The notes: a model not told the origin generated them from the letters alone. DNA of 64,000 nucleotides from Schistocephalus solidus (GCA_017591395.1 WEDG01001004.1:1-64000); one strand, 5' to 3'; positions 46,251-59,469 are shown, numbered from the stretch's first letter. Made by a program: numbers and translations.

Positions 46251-47650
46251 AGGCAATCACATTAAGCTGGAACCGGTGACATCCCGAATTCCCATATTTA
46301 GCAGATAAGAGATATTCCTCCTTTGTGAGCACACTATTTTCAGTCTATCTTGATAATGGTTTTGTTCCTGATTATACAAATCCTCTATTATTGTTCCAGT
46401 CTTTTAATCCAGGAGAGGCTCTGAATTTCAAAATTATCGTTGTGTTCATAAACTACTTCTCTTGCTAAACCTTATAGAAAACTAATTGTCGTTAACATAA
46501 CAGATGTTTGCTTAACCAAATCAACATCTGTCTACTTCAAAACATGGTCTTCTAAAATGATTGCTCTTGCAAAACCTGTCACATGGCTTTTCTAAGTCGC
46601 CTAACTTCCCCTCATAATAATCAACTATCGGCGGTCATTATTTATTTTGATTTTAATAAGCGTTCGATAAAGTTACGCATATGATATTCATAATTAAACT
46701 GGACGCTTTAGAGCCTTCTTTTCCCCTTAGTGATTGCATTGTGTCATATCTATGTAATCAGAATCAAAATGTCTTAGAGTGATAACCCTGTGTCATTCAA
46801 GGCACCCTGTTAGGTCTTTTTTTTTTTCTCTTTGCATTTATTATATTTCACCCTCCATTAAATGCTTTCAAGGACTTATTTACGCTAAAAATCTTGAACG
46901 CGTGTAATCTTTCTGTCAGTCTTCAGCCTTAAGATGCTTTGAAGAAATCCATACAGATTTGCATGCTCTTTCCGTATGAATTTCAGTGGAAAACGGAATT
47001 CTCTGCTTCTGAGTGTCGCCACATGTGTCTAGAGCATAATAGGCTACTACAAACAGTTATTTTGCAAGGCAAACCTATTATAAATGTTCTAAAATCAAGG
47101 ACTAAGGTTGAAGCTACACAAATAATTTAGATTTCTCGACTCATGTTAACAGAATAACGGCCAAACGCTACCGGGATATGGTGCTTTATTTATAATAAAT
47201 TCCATTATCCTGAAATTAAATTAAGACTTTATTGAAGGTGTGTCCTTCCCATTTTTGAATATGTTTGCTCATTCTGAGTTTAAATGGACAAGTCTAGCCA
47301 TTCTTAAATTGAAAATATTCAAATAGATTTTGCGCAGAAAATCTTGCCTATGGCACTTTCAAATTCTTCCAACTATAATAAGTGCCAGCTATCTTACCTA
47401 CATTTATATGGGTTTCGCATACTTTAAGTTTGCTTGCGTTTCGTTTTCGCCTTTATAGTTGTTCAAATCTTTACCAGCTGTCAGCTCTTACCCAATTATT
47501 TGTACTTTCAACCCCCACTTATAAACGCTCTTTATTCTTTTTGTCATGGTATTGCGTTTTGTGGAATAACCCAACAATCGAAATAAGATTATCAAACACC
47601 CTATCTGCTGTCAAGCCCAGACTGCATCTTTAATATTAACAATAATGCAA
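46250..47650 (+). pseudogene. LINE reverse transcriptase pseudogene
   Basis: Decayed RT in order: FDKVTHMIFIIKLDAL (46.67 kb, palm A region with DKV-H), VIQGTLLG (46.80 kb, for 'VLQGSLLGPLLF'), then the frame 46939-47130 (KKSIQICMLFPYEFQWKTEF, then SECRHMCLEHNRLLQ), ILPIFEYVCSF-like and MDKSSHS (47.25 kb), and a C-terminal WNNPTIEIRLSNTLSA (47.57 kb). The FADD motif is not recognisable. It belongs with the copies at 34.9, 39.1 and 44.2 kb. Ends are not sharply defined. Confidence 0.75.
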
Positions 47651-48474
47651 ATAACCTTTTATTATCCTCTACCTTCCCAAGCATCTATCTCCATGACTCT
47701 GAGAATGGACCATCTTGAATTAAGGGAACTGTCATTTAAATTAGATGCCCATCTATAGGCTACCACACGAACTAAGATGTATCCACAACCCATCCGTAAG
47801 TCGAATCATCGTTAATGAACGAGACATACTGGCTTGAGCATTTTAAAACACATTTGTTACGTTGACCTTTTACTATTATCTCAGGTCAAATCAGACTATT
47901 GAAATGTCTATGCCTCATTTTAGTCGTCTATTCTCACGAGAAATAGCAGCATGGAGCGCACTGTATTGATTTCATCGTACTCAATATCTATAACTTACAT
48001 TTGCGAGTGATGATCAATCTTTCTTAAATTTGGATAAGTTGCATGTTTGTATGCCATGGGCATTCACATAGTCTTACAAAACAGTATTTACCTTGCATCA
48101 TTTTGGAAGTGAGTATCCCTAAACTACCCCCCACTTAGTGAAAGTTTTTTTACTAATTTGTTCGAACTATACAGGTTTTTTCTTAAAACTGCAAATCACT
48201 TTTTTTAAAAGTACAAATGTGCAAATTTTCCCTATCTAAACAAGGCGCAATTGGAACCGATTTATAACACATACGTTCTTTTATTTGGACACTTATCGAA
48301 TTTTATATTTGCTGAATCATTATTAAAAGTAATTATTTGAGCACTCGACACAGAGTTTATTCATTGTTATTGATAAATACCACACCCAAACCTTCAAGTC
48401 AATCAAGAATGAAAATTTAAAAAAAAACATGCTCTAATGTGAAGAACCCCATCATTTTTCCCCTGTAAGTCATA
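47651..48474. other. unassigned AT-rich sequence
   Basis: Nothing recognised. It separates a LINE pseudogene from gene copy D. Confidence 0.4.
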
Positions 48475-49332
48475 CTACAAGACGCACTCTATTAAAGCAT
48501 GTTGGAAAAAGGCATCAGTTGCATACTGATTGATTTTGCTAACTGCCCAATTCTCCCAGGAGGATTTGCCGTAAACGCGATAAGGTAAAACACTGTTACC
48601 AAATCTTCTACCCAAGTCTGGGAAATTAGAGCTTTTGCACTATGGCTTTTCCGCCAGATTGGAGAGAATACGTGAATGCTATCTGTACAATGGCTTCCAT
48701 ATTAAACAAATGATCTGAAAATTTTCCTCCTGTTGCGTACTGGAAATCAACTTTAGCGTTAAGATTCATTACCTTATGACAAAAAATATAGTTAATTATC
48801 AAGTTAAAACTATATTTATACATAATCACATGAATTTCAGAATACTGCCTTATATTTTCGTTATTTTTACCGTGGCCCATTGGATCTGAAAGGTACAGGT
48901 CAACATTTTCGTTTGGCAATTCCGGCCATCAAGGACAATGGAACAACGATTTAATAACGGAGCAGTTTGAAACTTCATAAAGAATGAAATACACACACAC
49001 CGTTCAAAATGTGTTTCGTGGGTAAGAGATGAAAAGAACATTCATGAGATATGTGACGATACTGGTCTGAATTATCTGATGTCCGAACTTGAGACACCTT
49101 TGTGCGTTTTCTGAAATTTAGAAAAGTTTGTTTTGCGAAGCGTCAGGTTGATGCGTTGACCTCATTATAATACAACACACATGTTATCGTAAAATTTTTG
49201 CGCAAATACAGATGAATATATAGTGCATGTAAAACATATGACGGGAACTTAAATCTAATTTACCTGAATATGTATCATACATTTGTCCACAGACATAGAA
49301 TAATCCAAAAAAAGGAAAATTAATAGCACTAT
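48475..49332 (-). pseudogene. diverged inverted paralogue of the secreted gene (copy D)
   Basis: The three exons of gene A are found in order on the minus strand: about 49332-49264, 49110-48871 and 48772-48475. Exon 1 keeps the hydrophobic run (IVLLIFLFLDYS) and a good donor (cag/gtaaat), but the start codon position reads ATA. Exon 2 has SLTHETHF and ISFFMKFQTAPLLNRCSIVL, matching SLAHETRF and ISFKIIFHAAPVLKTCSIAS of copy A. Exon 3 has KFSDHLFNMEAIVQIAFTYS and, one frame over, SSWENWAVSKINQYA ending IECVL, matching STWAEWALSHIDRFV and LECIS. Defects are the lost start, a TGA early in exon 2 and one extra A in exon 3. Intron 2 can still splice at gtaaaa and cataag. It lies alone, beside a LINE and the 3' half of a repeat block. 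Confidence 0.78.
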
Positions 49333-49619
49333 CACAGGCTCAGCGTCGAATGTTGTCAATTTTCTATTAATACTATTTTTATTTGTGTCTGTCACTTCGT
49401 AAGACTGACCTGTTGCATGCACAACCATGTGTAATTTGGCCATTGGATGTTTAAGATTATTTCCATTCCACAATTCAAGCATCGATGTTGATAACGTAAC
49501 GACATTAAATAGGAACGTTCGAACACGCTCGAAATGCGCAGGTACCCATAGATCAATCCGAAAATCCTGGTGTATTTATTTGACAGATTTACTCATTCAT
49601 GGAAAACGTTTACTAAAAA
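49333..49619. other. sequence between gene copy D and repeat block B'
   Basis: No gene recognised apart from the upstream side of copy D. Two overlapping frames (49255-49482 minus, 49427-49681 plus) exist; the minus one only extends exon 1 of copy D upstream. Confidence 0.35.
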
Positions 49620-50746
49620 TGTTGAAAGTAAAAATCGTTTCTGAGCCCAATTACACCATTAACATATTGTTGTTTGACTAAACGGGGTCAAATTGAGTAC
49701 GTGGGTTTTGCCATAACCATCTTCATGAGCCGACGCCCAAAGTCCAGGACACGCAACAGCGGCGCTGAATTCGTCATCCTATGGAACATTTTGGGACATC
49801 TGGTGCGCCAGTGATAATATCGTGGAATTATATTTTAACTAAAAAACTGTACTTCAACATGAGTTTTAGGGTATTGCCTAATGTAACTTTAAACATCTTC
49901 CCGTTTTACTTTTGCATAACTAGATGTGAACTTGCACGCCAAACAGGACTCTTTATTTAATTGCTCAGCGCTAGAGACTTTATTTCGTTTTCTGCATTCG
50001 GGCAAACTAGCTCGATCCATGCGAGTATGGAACACGACTTAAAGCAGACTTATTAACGCTAAGTAACCTTAAATTTATACATAATTTACTTTCACCAGTT
50101 GATATGGATTACATGTTTAAACGGCCGCTCTTTAGCTTATTGTTTGAAAAAGAGACAACTTTTCAGTCAGACAAAGGAGATATATTAAAAAGGCCACGAG
50201 GACAACAACAATCATATCCAGGTGATCAGTGTTCTTGCCTGTGTTTTTTTGACCTTATGTCCTGAAAACCTGTCTGGATTCCAATTTACAGACGAATTCA
50301 GATAGCTGTTTTAAGACATTCTAATTTACCAAAGCCTGGTATTGCTGAATGCCACTCCATGAATTTGAATTTCAAATGGTCGAGTTTATCAAAGTTTTTG
50401 ATTCTCAGGTCCGTTTACAAACGTTTGAGCAGTCAAATCACCTTTTGTCCCCCTCAACAAAAATTGGCCTTATTAGTCCGTTCGTATGGAATTCTTATTC
50501 ATTTTTCCAATTCCACTGCGTCTGGTCAGTATTTTTTTCTGCTTGGTGGTTTATTTTCTCAACTCTCAGGAGATTAAATAAAATAACCAAAAGGAACTTT
50601 CTGCCTGTCATGCATTTGTCATGTTCATGCAGCAACGTACATTCTTCTGCTTGCTACTTTGGGAGGTGATAATGTGTTTCAAACCGTGTTATATAAGAGA
50701 ATTTCGTTTTTAAGTGTATTTGTATATGATGTGCGTGAAGACCTCT

Positions 50747-50977
50747 TCAAGATTGTTTTCCATTCATTCTCTTTCTGAACGCACTTAGGGTGATACAAAA
50801 ACTTGAATCGCAAACGATATTTAAGATGAAACACTGGCCAACACACATCAGATGCACGAATTTCGAGAAATTCGGTACATCGAAATGCGTACTATTAATG
50901 ATAATTTTGATTTCAACGCCTGTTACGAAGAAGGCGTAAATTATGTTGCGTATATGCGGTAGATTTTCGTAGCTCAT
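50747..50977 (-). other. conserved region with an open frame in one of two copies
   Basis: A 76-codon minus-strand frame (NLPHIRNIIYAFFVTGVEIK, then VHLMCVGQCFILNIVC) is well aligned with 59165-59355 of block B, but there a single missing base and a second indel break the frame. No start, splice or domain evidence beyond this. It could be an unrecognised exon or merely conserved repeat. Confidence 0.3.
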
Positions 50978-51069
50978 AAATAATCAACCGATATTATAAA
51001 ATGTCATGCTTTCTTCGATGAACGCTCACCAATCTCTAACTAATAGCACTACTTTTCTCTCTAGCTTAT

Positions 51070-51240
51070 AACAAATAATTACAAAAGAGACAAAGAAGAC
51101 TGGAATAGTCGTTTTTGGCTTAATAGAAGTCGTCAGCCTGTCATACCCAACACCAGGTGGTGCACTACCCAAGGATCAAACCCGCGAGTGCCAAACACGA
51201 AGTCATGAGGATGGGCTAGCTGAATACGGCTAAGACGACA
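51070..51240 (-). repeat. truncated tRNA-derived SINE
   Basis: Corresponds to the SINE at 59.5-59.7 kb and shares gcactacccaaggatcaaac and the B box. The stretch between the B and A boxes is deleted, so the internal promoter is broken. It sits at the same place in the repeat block, so the SINE inserted before the block was duplicated. Confidence 0.65.
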
Positions 51241-52639
51241 AAAATTTTCATTCCAGTTTATCGTCTTTTCTACCGGTCATATTCACCTGCATATCCTGAA
51301 ATGTGTTTATAGTTGAACAATTGACTTAAATGGGATTGAAAGATGGGGTATATTGCAGCTCAATCTCATGATAGATCAATCACATCTGGATGTTGGTTTT
51401 TGAACGAATTTATTTGAGACCACAGGCGAGTATCATACAATGATAATATTTATTGTTCACATTGAGTGTCAATGACCTTATAAATTCCAGCATATTCAAT
51501 CGAGAACATGCAAAATAAACGTTTTCTTTCCGTCTATTTATATAAAAATCGCCTGCTTTAAGGGTTGTATCTTCAGGTTTGAAAAAATTGTCTATTTTGT
51601 CGATTGATTGAAACGCTATTGACTGTTTAACTTCTATTGACGTTTTCCAAATTTACATGCTGTATACATCTTGTGTAAAGAACATCAAACATTTCTCTGC
51701 TCGTTATTAGCGTGATCACATAGTTTTTCATACAGGGGTTTAGTGCATGTTGATTTTTGTATACTTTAGATGCATTATTACTAAATTCACGAGAACGATA
51801 GATCATGAATGATTTTTTTGACTTCCTAAGAATACTCCTAAGTTTAATTCTTAAAAAATCGAAACATAGCACTTCTTTATGCGTAAATTCTGAAAAGATC
51901 TGAGGTGTTTGTCTTTAAATAAAAGACGGAAATATACATTCCAATAGTGTTCACTCGACAAAGCCTCATTTCTCGTTCTCAAAATTAAACGAATTTCGTC
52001 GTATCTTGCTTTATTTTTAGGATAAATTGTTGATAACTTTTTCTATTTCTAAAATTTATCTACATAAAAATTTGGTTTTTCTATTTTTCAAATGGTAAAA
52101 ATATACATTATCATAGAGCTACACCCAACGAAGCCTCAAGTACCGTCCTTTATAAATCCACGTAGAAAAAAGAAATATAAAACATGCACATATAATTTAG
52201 GTTGAAAATTTTTAATTATTATTACTCTCCACAATATGTTTTTTTAATTTACTACTTTTATTGTTGACCAGTTGGAAATCAAATATAAGCATTACATTTT
52301 TAACCCGCGTAACATGCGTAAATTTCACTCATAGTTTCGACCAACAACATTTATTCGTCGTAATCTAACTGCCTCGGGACCCACACGTTGCTTGATAACA
52401 CCAAGTAGTCGCAACATTGATTCAACTATGCAATCCATAATTAAAGCTAAACAGCAAGATTTATCCACTTTACAGAATTACAATGACTTCATGATGAAGT
52501 TTGGGTCTATTTTATATACACTCGGTAACCTGTAGGATGGTCACATATCTGATATTCCATCTCAGGTTTGCCGACGTCTCGACTTACTTGTTCACATAGT
52601 CGCCAGCAAGGCTTTTAACAGACGGAAACGTAATCAAAA

Positions 52640-53540
52640 TTTTATCCTAAAAATGCTCCCATACACAGACGCCCAGTTGACGTTGCTATGGACTTTTTGT
52701 ACTCGGGTGGTTTTAACTATAAAATATTGGAAGCAAAACGCCTCTCTTCACGTATCAAGAATCCTCCTATCTTAGTTTTACTTGTTTTCAACAATTGAGG
52801 GGGACTCAATCTATGCTCAATGACAACGCACTTCTCGCTATTTGGAAATGACAAATGCTTCTTTTGTTGAGATCTGACACGAATGGATCAAAGAAATTGG
52901 TCATTCCTATCATCAACTTGTCAACCTAAAATGACCAAATCTGGTCGTATTTCCACTAACCTCAACAAAATAGTGAATTCATGTCCTTAGCAGCACAGTT
53001 TTGTCAGCTCCAACACTCCACCTTCTTTTTTCGTTTCCCCATGGCTGATTAATGAAAATCCGTTGCTTTTAGCCCACCTGTGATGTCCGCGACCCCGTAT
53101 AAAGCATTTATACCGTCCAACCCATCTCAAGCACTTAGACCGACAGCTTTTCCTCTTAAACTCCGTTCTCCAGACCACTCCATGAAAAATTCTTAACCAT
53201 TCCGCAGAAATTGCGTATTTCATATACACAATCTGTCATCATATCAATTTAAAGACAATCTTTTTAATCTTCATCAATTTAGCTCGTTCTATAACTCCAC
53301 AAGTCATCTAATACCTCAAGTATATGACCTAAGGCAGGTCGTCCGAAGGACGCAAATCCAACCCAAACCAAATAGCAAGGTTCCACAGTTCTATCTAATC
53401 GCATGCTGCCTTTTCAAAACAAACCAACACTCTCCAACAGGCAAATAACACTTACCATGTTAGCCAATAAAAAAGTCATGACGTCCCAGCACTTAATTCT
53501 TATAGCTGCTTGCCCTCTTCCACCGGCATTTTTTATTTAA
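52640..53540 (+). other. decayed coding-like segment at the block's 3' end
   Basis: Shared with 62.8-63.65 kb. In the latter RRRQVDVAMDFLYTGDFNYK is read over 62.85-62.91 kb and the frame 63085-63468 contains PSNPSKALGPIAFHLELRS. The second could be the 'PSKAPGPDGIP' fingers segment of a LINE RT, but the match is weak. In this copy the equivalent frames are broken. Confidence 0.3.
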
Positions 53541-53564
53541 TCTAACTTCCACCATTCCTTTTAC

Positions 53565-53567
<3 letters not shown>

Positions 53568-53645
<78 letters not shown>
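53568..53645. repeat. (AT)n microsatellite, longest tract
   Basis: About 78 bases of alternating A and T at the start of repeat block B. There is no satellite to its left, unlike blocks A and C. Confidence 0.95.
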
Positions 53646-53649
<4 letters not shown>

Positions 53650-54214
53650 AATGCAGGGCCTTTTCTCTAGGCAATGTTGAGAATAATATCTCTTTATATT
53701 ATATCAAAAGTATGTGCTTGAATATGAAATCGGCTTATTTGTTGAAAATTAAGAAAAAGTCTTATTTTTCGAACTGCCTATGTTCGATCATGTACTATTC
53801 TTAGAATTCTTTTGAATTGATTTATTGGTTTTCGGTCTTTCGTATATCCGTAGCCAATCAAAGTTGGATGACGTACTTTGGCAATTTGGACCTTTATATT
53901 TTGGCCGTCAAATAAATTGGGATAAACAATATATCTTCCTGTAACCTGTCAGTTAAAATGTTTACACAATGAATCTTTATGATTTCTTATCCGTCGTCAA
54001 CCAGCAGCGTTTGATCATATATTGTTTAACAGATAAGTGCTTTTAACTGAAAAGTAAATTATGCTGCTTACTGTTGCCTGAAAGCTTTTGGAAAATTTTT
54101 GTATGGAAAAGGCTATGTGCATCACTTTATGCTTAAGGACAATTCTAAATTAAGCTTAGAAGCATTGATCCGCATTAAGTTTGAGTTCATAAAAGCACGC
54201 ATGTGCTATTTCAG
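53646..54214 (+). repeat. 5' segment of repeat block B
   Basis: Aligns with 23.69-24.40 kb of block A up to the splice acceptor before the gene (54204-54214), with one deletion of about 110 bases. Confidence 0.8.
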
Positions 54215-54241
54215 TGGCTTAAAAAAGTAGTAAGTTAGAAA

Positions 54242-54259
54242 ATGAGCATTTTGGACTGA
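54242..54259 (+). promoter_or_regulatory. conserved upstream ORF of copy B
   Basis: Encodes MSILD and stops, identical to the uORF at 24430-24447, with the same seven-base gap to the main start. Confidence 0.55.
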
Positions 54260-54266
54260 ACCGACG

Positions 54267-55141
54267 ATGTTGGCTTATTTGTTGACGTTTCTCGTACTTG
54301 CCCATGGCAGTCGAAAATATATGGGTAAGGTGATATTTTGCCTATAAGTCATGAGTTTGAATTGAAAATTGGACTTAGCTATAAGGCAGTCCTGATGCTA
54401 AAGGTCAAATTTGAATTAATTGTGTTTTCATATGAATTACTCATTTAGAACCAATTACGAATCATTTAACATATCTCACATTTCTGGTTTTCAGGAAACT
54501 GTAAAAAGTGCCCAGACATAGGAAATGAGTTAAACACGTCCGCGACTGTCATACATCTCCTGATAACGGTGACTTCTCTTGCGCATGAAACAAGGTTTGT
54601 CACTTCTGGTCGCATCTCCTTCAATATAATATTCCATGCTGCTCCGTTATTAAAAAGCTGTTCAATTGTCAGTAATAACAAAATTCGGGGATCAAAAACA
54701 TTTTACTGTGATACCTACGTCCTATGTGCAACAATTACTCTTACTAAATTGTGAGTGACATAATTGTATCGATGTGAGCATACGCAAATCATATTTATAT
54801 TTTCTAAGCAAACATTTTTTTCATTTAGAAATATGGCAGTTGACTCAACCACCAGATACCGATTGCGTGGGAAACCGGCAAACTACATATTCAATTTGGA
54901 CGGACGTGCCATTGTGACATTCACACATGTATCTGTCGTTGGTGAAAAAGCAGCCGTTCGAAGGTTTTATTTTCCTATATTTCAAGAAAAATACGTGATA
55001 ACCTTGTACCTTATCCAATGTTGGACCGATCAACCTGGGCAGAATGGGCTTTTAGCCATATCGACATCTTTGTATATTTTGCCTTTTCTAAATAGATCCC
55101 TTGGAATGCATTTTCTGATTTCACTTAGAAAAAACACCTGA
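54267..55141 (+). pseudogene. secreted protein gene, frameshifted copy (copy B)
   Basis: The exons are 54267-54324, 54495-54750 and 54829 onward. Exons 1 and 2 have exactly the lengths of copy A, and donors and acceptors are the same. The signal peptide (MLAYLLTFLVLAHG) and the NTS sequon are kept. In exon 3 the run of A at 54986-54991 is one base shorter than in copy A, and a second base is lost near 55093, where the old frame would read TAG. The new frame runs to 55141, so a protein of about 208 residues with an unrelated last third is possible. Copy D shows that the copy A frame is the ancestral one. Mature-region cysteines differ: C15 is Ser, and new ones appear (CKKC, VLC). It may be a pseudogene, or the indel may be a sequencing error in a homopolymer. 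Confidence 0.7.
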
Positions 55142-55989
55142 AATATTTTCCTTACAGTAACAATGGACCACAGTGCTCTGGTTTTTAAATACAAATTGTT
55201 ACTTGATGTCATCTTATTTCCTTGAAAATCAAGGGATTGAATTTTGATAAGCAACGGTGCCTTAAGGTGTAAGGAACCAGGCTTCAATTTTTCTAAATGC
55301 CTTGAAAACACTCAAATATCCTTTATCGATTTTGAAATTAAATTTTCTACTCTCGCATTATTAATAAGCCTTCATAGACTTAGCCGGAAATGGTCATTTG
55401 AGTCAGCCTGGTCGTTGTCAGTAATGCTCTTCTGATTATACAAGTCAATGTGAGGATGCAGGCTGGGCTCGAGTTTATGCTCCAGGGCAGAAAGGGACAA
55501 GTTAGTCCCACAAGCGATCGGTTAAGATCTATCCCACAGTTGTTATAATCTTTTAGAAGACATGAAAGAAGGAATGTATTGAAGCAACGTTTAAATTTAC
55601 TACCTGACACAATTATATTAATTAATCTGGTTAAAACAAAACTGTACGTAGTATTAAACATTTGAAATTTAAGTGTATAAATGGAGACTTTACTGTCATT
55701 CTGTTATAGAAATTGTCCTGATTTGAGATAATATAGCTTTGTTTAAGAAGCAGATACAGGTAATGAGATATAAATTATTTTGTCTGAATGTTAACTCACA
55801 AAACGACCAAAGACATTTGCAAATACTATATTCAGTATACCATAGGATTGGATCTGATTCAAGTGCTCATGCATATACCACTCATTATCGATTTTTGATA
55901 GCAGGACTGGCTGAATTGACGTTTTTTAGGTAGCCATGACAAAAAACGTGTTCCAAATGATGAAAGACTATTTGGACGCTAAACAATAT

Positions 55990-57410
55990 ACTCAGGGAAA
56001 ATTACCTATGAAACGAATTGACTAGAAACATCTTGTCAGGTGTACTTTTTGAAGGTCTTCTGTATCTATAATTCAATAGTTTTTATAATCCTACCTAAAG
56101 CTTTTGTTCTTATCACAGAAGTTAAATTTTTATCCCCCTTTAAAAGACATGAACCCCATTCAACATATGACTTTGCCATAAAACTAGCAAGCAGATTTTT
56201 TCACTGTCTGCCTCTTTATTTATTTATTGACCACAATGATTCGTGTAAGGTTTTTCGGCAAAGAAGCTGAACTACTATTCATACCTTAACCGTACAGGAT
56301 TTGGCAATCCATATTTAGACATTAAGGTATTACAGTTTTCCAGGGCGTCAAGGTCTAATTTCGTCATGCTTAAGTAAGGTTTCTCTAGTTGAAGGTTTAC
56401 GCGAAGTGGATGTTTGCGTCTGAGCACTGACTGCGGTTTCATATTGATTTTAAAATAAAAGTATTATTCAAATCGATAATATGAAAAGAAAATTGTCACT
56501 AGTGACGTATTGCGGAATAAAATATGTAATATTTGAAATATGTGTTTTAAGCAAGGCACTGCAAGCAAATATCTGCTAAGTTACGAGTTTAAACTGAAAA
56601 TAGAATTAGTGAAGAGGCTATGCAAGATGAAAAATTATATCAAGTGGTATACCAGTTACTGCAAATTATTCTTCGTCGGAAATATTGTAAACTTACAAAA
56701 TTTCAACTTTATTTCTAGAATTAACCTTTATATTCCGTCCTTTTGACGTAAATCTGCAAGAACTTAAATGAGGCTATGTAGGGTGAAAAAGTTTAAAAAC
56801 TTTATATTTAACCCTTTTGCAATTGCAATAACTGCAAGTGTGTGCAGCTGATAATGACGTAGAAATACAATAAATTGTCAATAATTAAGCTAATATTTTC
56901 AACAGGAAAGGAAGAAATCGGTTTTAAATTCGAGAATTCACTTATCTTCAAATTTGAAACAACCGCCGTATTGTCGCATGCAAGACAGTTTTCAAAAATT
57001 TTGACCAAACTCCTGTGGATTTATAAATGTGCATGATTTTTCCATGCGGAGGAATTTGGTCACTCGATTTTAAATTTAAGTTTTCAAAGTTATTTTAAAT
57101 GGGAAAATTACCTATGAAACGAATTGCCTAGAAACATCTTGTCAGGTTTACTTTTTGAAAGTTTTCTGTACTTATAATTCAATAGTATTTCCCATCCTAC
57201 CTAACGCTTTTGTTTTTCTCACAGCAGATAAATTTTTCTTCTCCTTAAAAACACACGAACCCCATTCAGAATAGGACTTTGCCATAAAAATGGCAAGGAG
57301 ATTTTTTCTATGTCTGCCTCTCTATATATTTATTGACCACAATGATTTGGATCATGTTTTCGGCAAACAAGCTGAACTACTATTCATAACTTACCTGTTA
57401 ACGATTTGGC
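55990..57410 (+). repeat. internal direct duplication flanking 0.77 kb
   Basis: The stretches 55990-56320 and 57090-57410 share gggaaaattacctatgaaac, agaaacatcttgtcaggt, ctaccta-gcttttgtt and accccattca in order. Block A shows only one such stretch (near 26.54-26.8 kb), so block B gained the duplication later. Confidence 0.75.
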
Positions 57411-59469
57411 AATCCTTTTTAATTTAGTTTTTTTCCAATGACTGTGCGCTTTGGGATATTTAAACAAAAAACCCATCTAGCGAGATCAGGTGTTACCATT
57501 TTGACACATGATTCAATTACAGATCATGGTTGCTTCTCAAGTACAAAACCTTTACCCGAATTTGAAGTTTCACAAATTTAAGCTTTGTTAGGCTGTCCTT
57601 TCCCATTTAACAACTCGACATGCGAGCTCAAGCAAGTGTGGATATTCGGTGTTTCATGAGTCGTACACATGGCATAAACATGTTGACCTAACCCACTGGC
57701 TTCAAGCACCATTTAGAATAACCTATTTACATGGCTAATTCTAGCACCAGGTAGGGTTATTAGCTCAGCAGCTTGTCGGAGAAAGGCAAAACTGTTTGCG
57801 CGAAAAATAGTGCGTTAAAAGGTGGCATCGCCAATCCCTCTGAAAGACCTGATCCAGCAAACGGGGGCAGTTTCAGTACGCAGGTTTCAGCTACACGTTC
57901 TTCTAATAGCCAATATGTCGACTGCGTAACCTTTGTTAAACCCGTGAAATTTGTTTCACAAATTGCGGTAACATGTTAAACTCGCAAAGTATTTGATAAA
58001 GGCAGTCAATTGTACAGTTTGAAAATTTAAATATTTTGTAATGAAAATGTGAAAACCTTACTTTTGAAAGTAAAAACAACTTCTGAGCCCAATTACACCA
58101 TTAACATATTGTTATTTGACACACCGGGGTCAAATTGAGAACGTGGGTTTTGCCCTTACCATCTTCATGTGCCGACGCCCAAAGTCCAGGACACGCAAAA
58201 GCGGCGCTGAATTCGCCATCCTATGGAACATTTTGGGACATCTGGGGCGCCAGGGATAAAAATCGTGCAATTATATTTTTACTTACAAAATTGTACTTAG
58301 ACATGAGTTTGACTATTGCTTATGTTACTTTAAACATCTTCCTGTTTTACATTTGCATAACTAGATGTGAACTTGCACGCCAAACAGGACTCTTAATTTC
58401 ATTGCTCAGCGCCAGAGATTTTATTTCGTTTATTCATTTGGGCAAACTAGCTCGATCCATGCGAATATGGAAAAAGACTCAACAGACGTATTTACGTTAA
58501 ATAACCTTAAGTATATACATAATTTACTTTCACCAGTTGATTTGGATCTCATGTTTAACGGCCGTGCTTTTAGCTTATTGTTTGAAAAAGAGACAACGTG
58601 TCAGTCAGTTAAAGTAGAAATATTAAAAAGGCCATGAGGACAACAACAGTGTTCTTGCCTCTGTTACCTTTTTTGGTGACCTTATGTCCTTAAACCTGTC
58701 TGGATTCCAATTTGCAGACAAATCACAGATATCTGTTTTTAAGACATACTAATTTACCAAAGTCTGATATTGATAAAATGCCACTACATAAATTTGAATT
58801 TAAAAATGGTTAAGTGTAGCAAAGGTTTTTGATTCTCAGGTCCGTTTGCAAACCTCTGAGCAGTAAAATCAATTTTGGCCCCACTCAACAAAATTGGCAA
58901 TATTATTTCGTTCGTATGGAATTCTTATTCTTTTTCCAATAACAATGCGTCTGGTCAGTATTTGTGTCTGCTTGGTGTTTTATTTTTTCAACAGTCGGGA
59001 GAAGAAATAAAAAACCAAAAGGACCTTTCTGCCAGTCATGCTTTTGTATGTTCATGCAGCAACGTACATTCAACTGCTTGCTACTTTGGGATGTGATAAT
59101 GTGTTTCAACCGTATTATATTAGAGAATTTTGTTTTTTAGTTTATTTGTTTCTGATGTTCGTAAGGACCTCTTCTAGATACAAACGCTCGAATTGCAAAC
59201 GATATTAAAGATTTAAAACTGGCCAACACACAGCAGATGCACAAATTTCGAGAAATGTGGTACATCTATAGGCGTACTATCAACGATAATTTTGATTTCA
59301 ACGCCTGTTACGAAGAAGGCGCTAATTATGTAGCGTATATGCGGTAGATTTCGTAGCTCATGAATAATCAAGCGACATTATAAAATGTCATGCTTTCTTC
59401 GATGAACGCTCACGAATATCTAACTAATAGCACTCTTTTCTTTCTTCCTTAAGGTTTCTTTATACCATG

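Larger units (their letters stand above)
49620..53540 (+). repeat. 3' half of the repeat block, extra copy (B')
   Basis: Aligns with 58.07-63.65 kb throughout. Anchors are caccattaacatattgttg (49651), aaagtccaggacacgc (49738), tttcaacgcctgttacgaag (50911), ggtagattttcgtagctcat (50959), aggatggtcacatat (52533) and aaatcgcatgctgc (53397). Relative to block B it lacks the 1.8 kb at 60.34-62.16 kb. It has no gene copy of its own; the inverted copy D lies just to the left. The frame 50747-50977 (minus) is discussed separately. Confidence 0.8.

Noticed and set aside
58135..58500. 121-codon open frame in block B
   Set aside because: The aligned region of B' (49.69-50.06 kb) carries many in-frame stops and the frame is not kept in block A.
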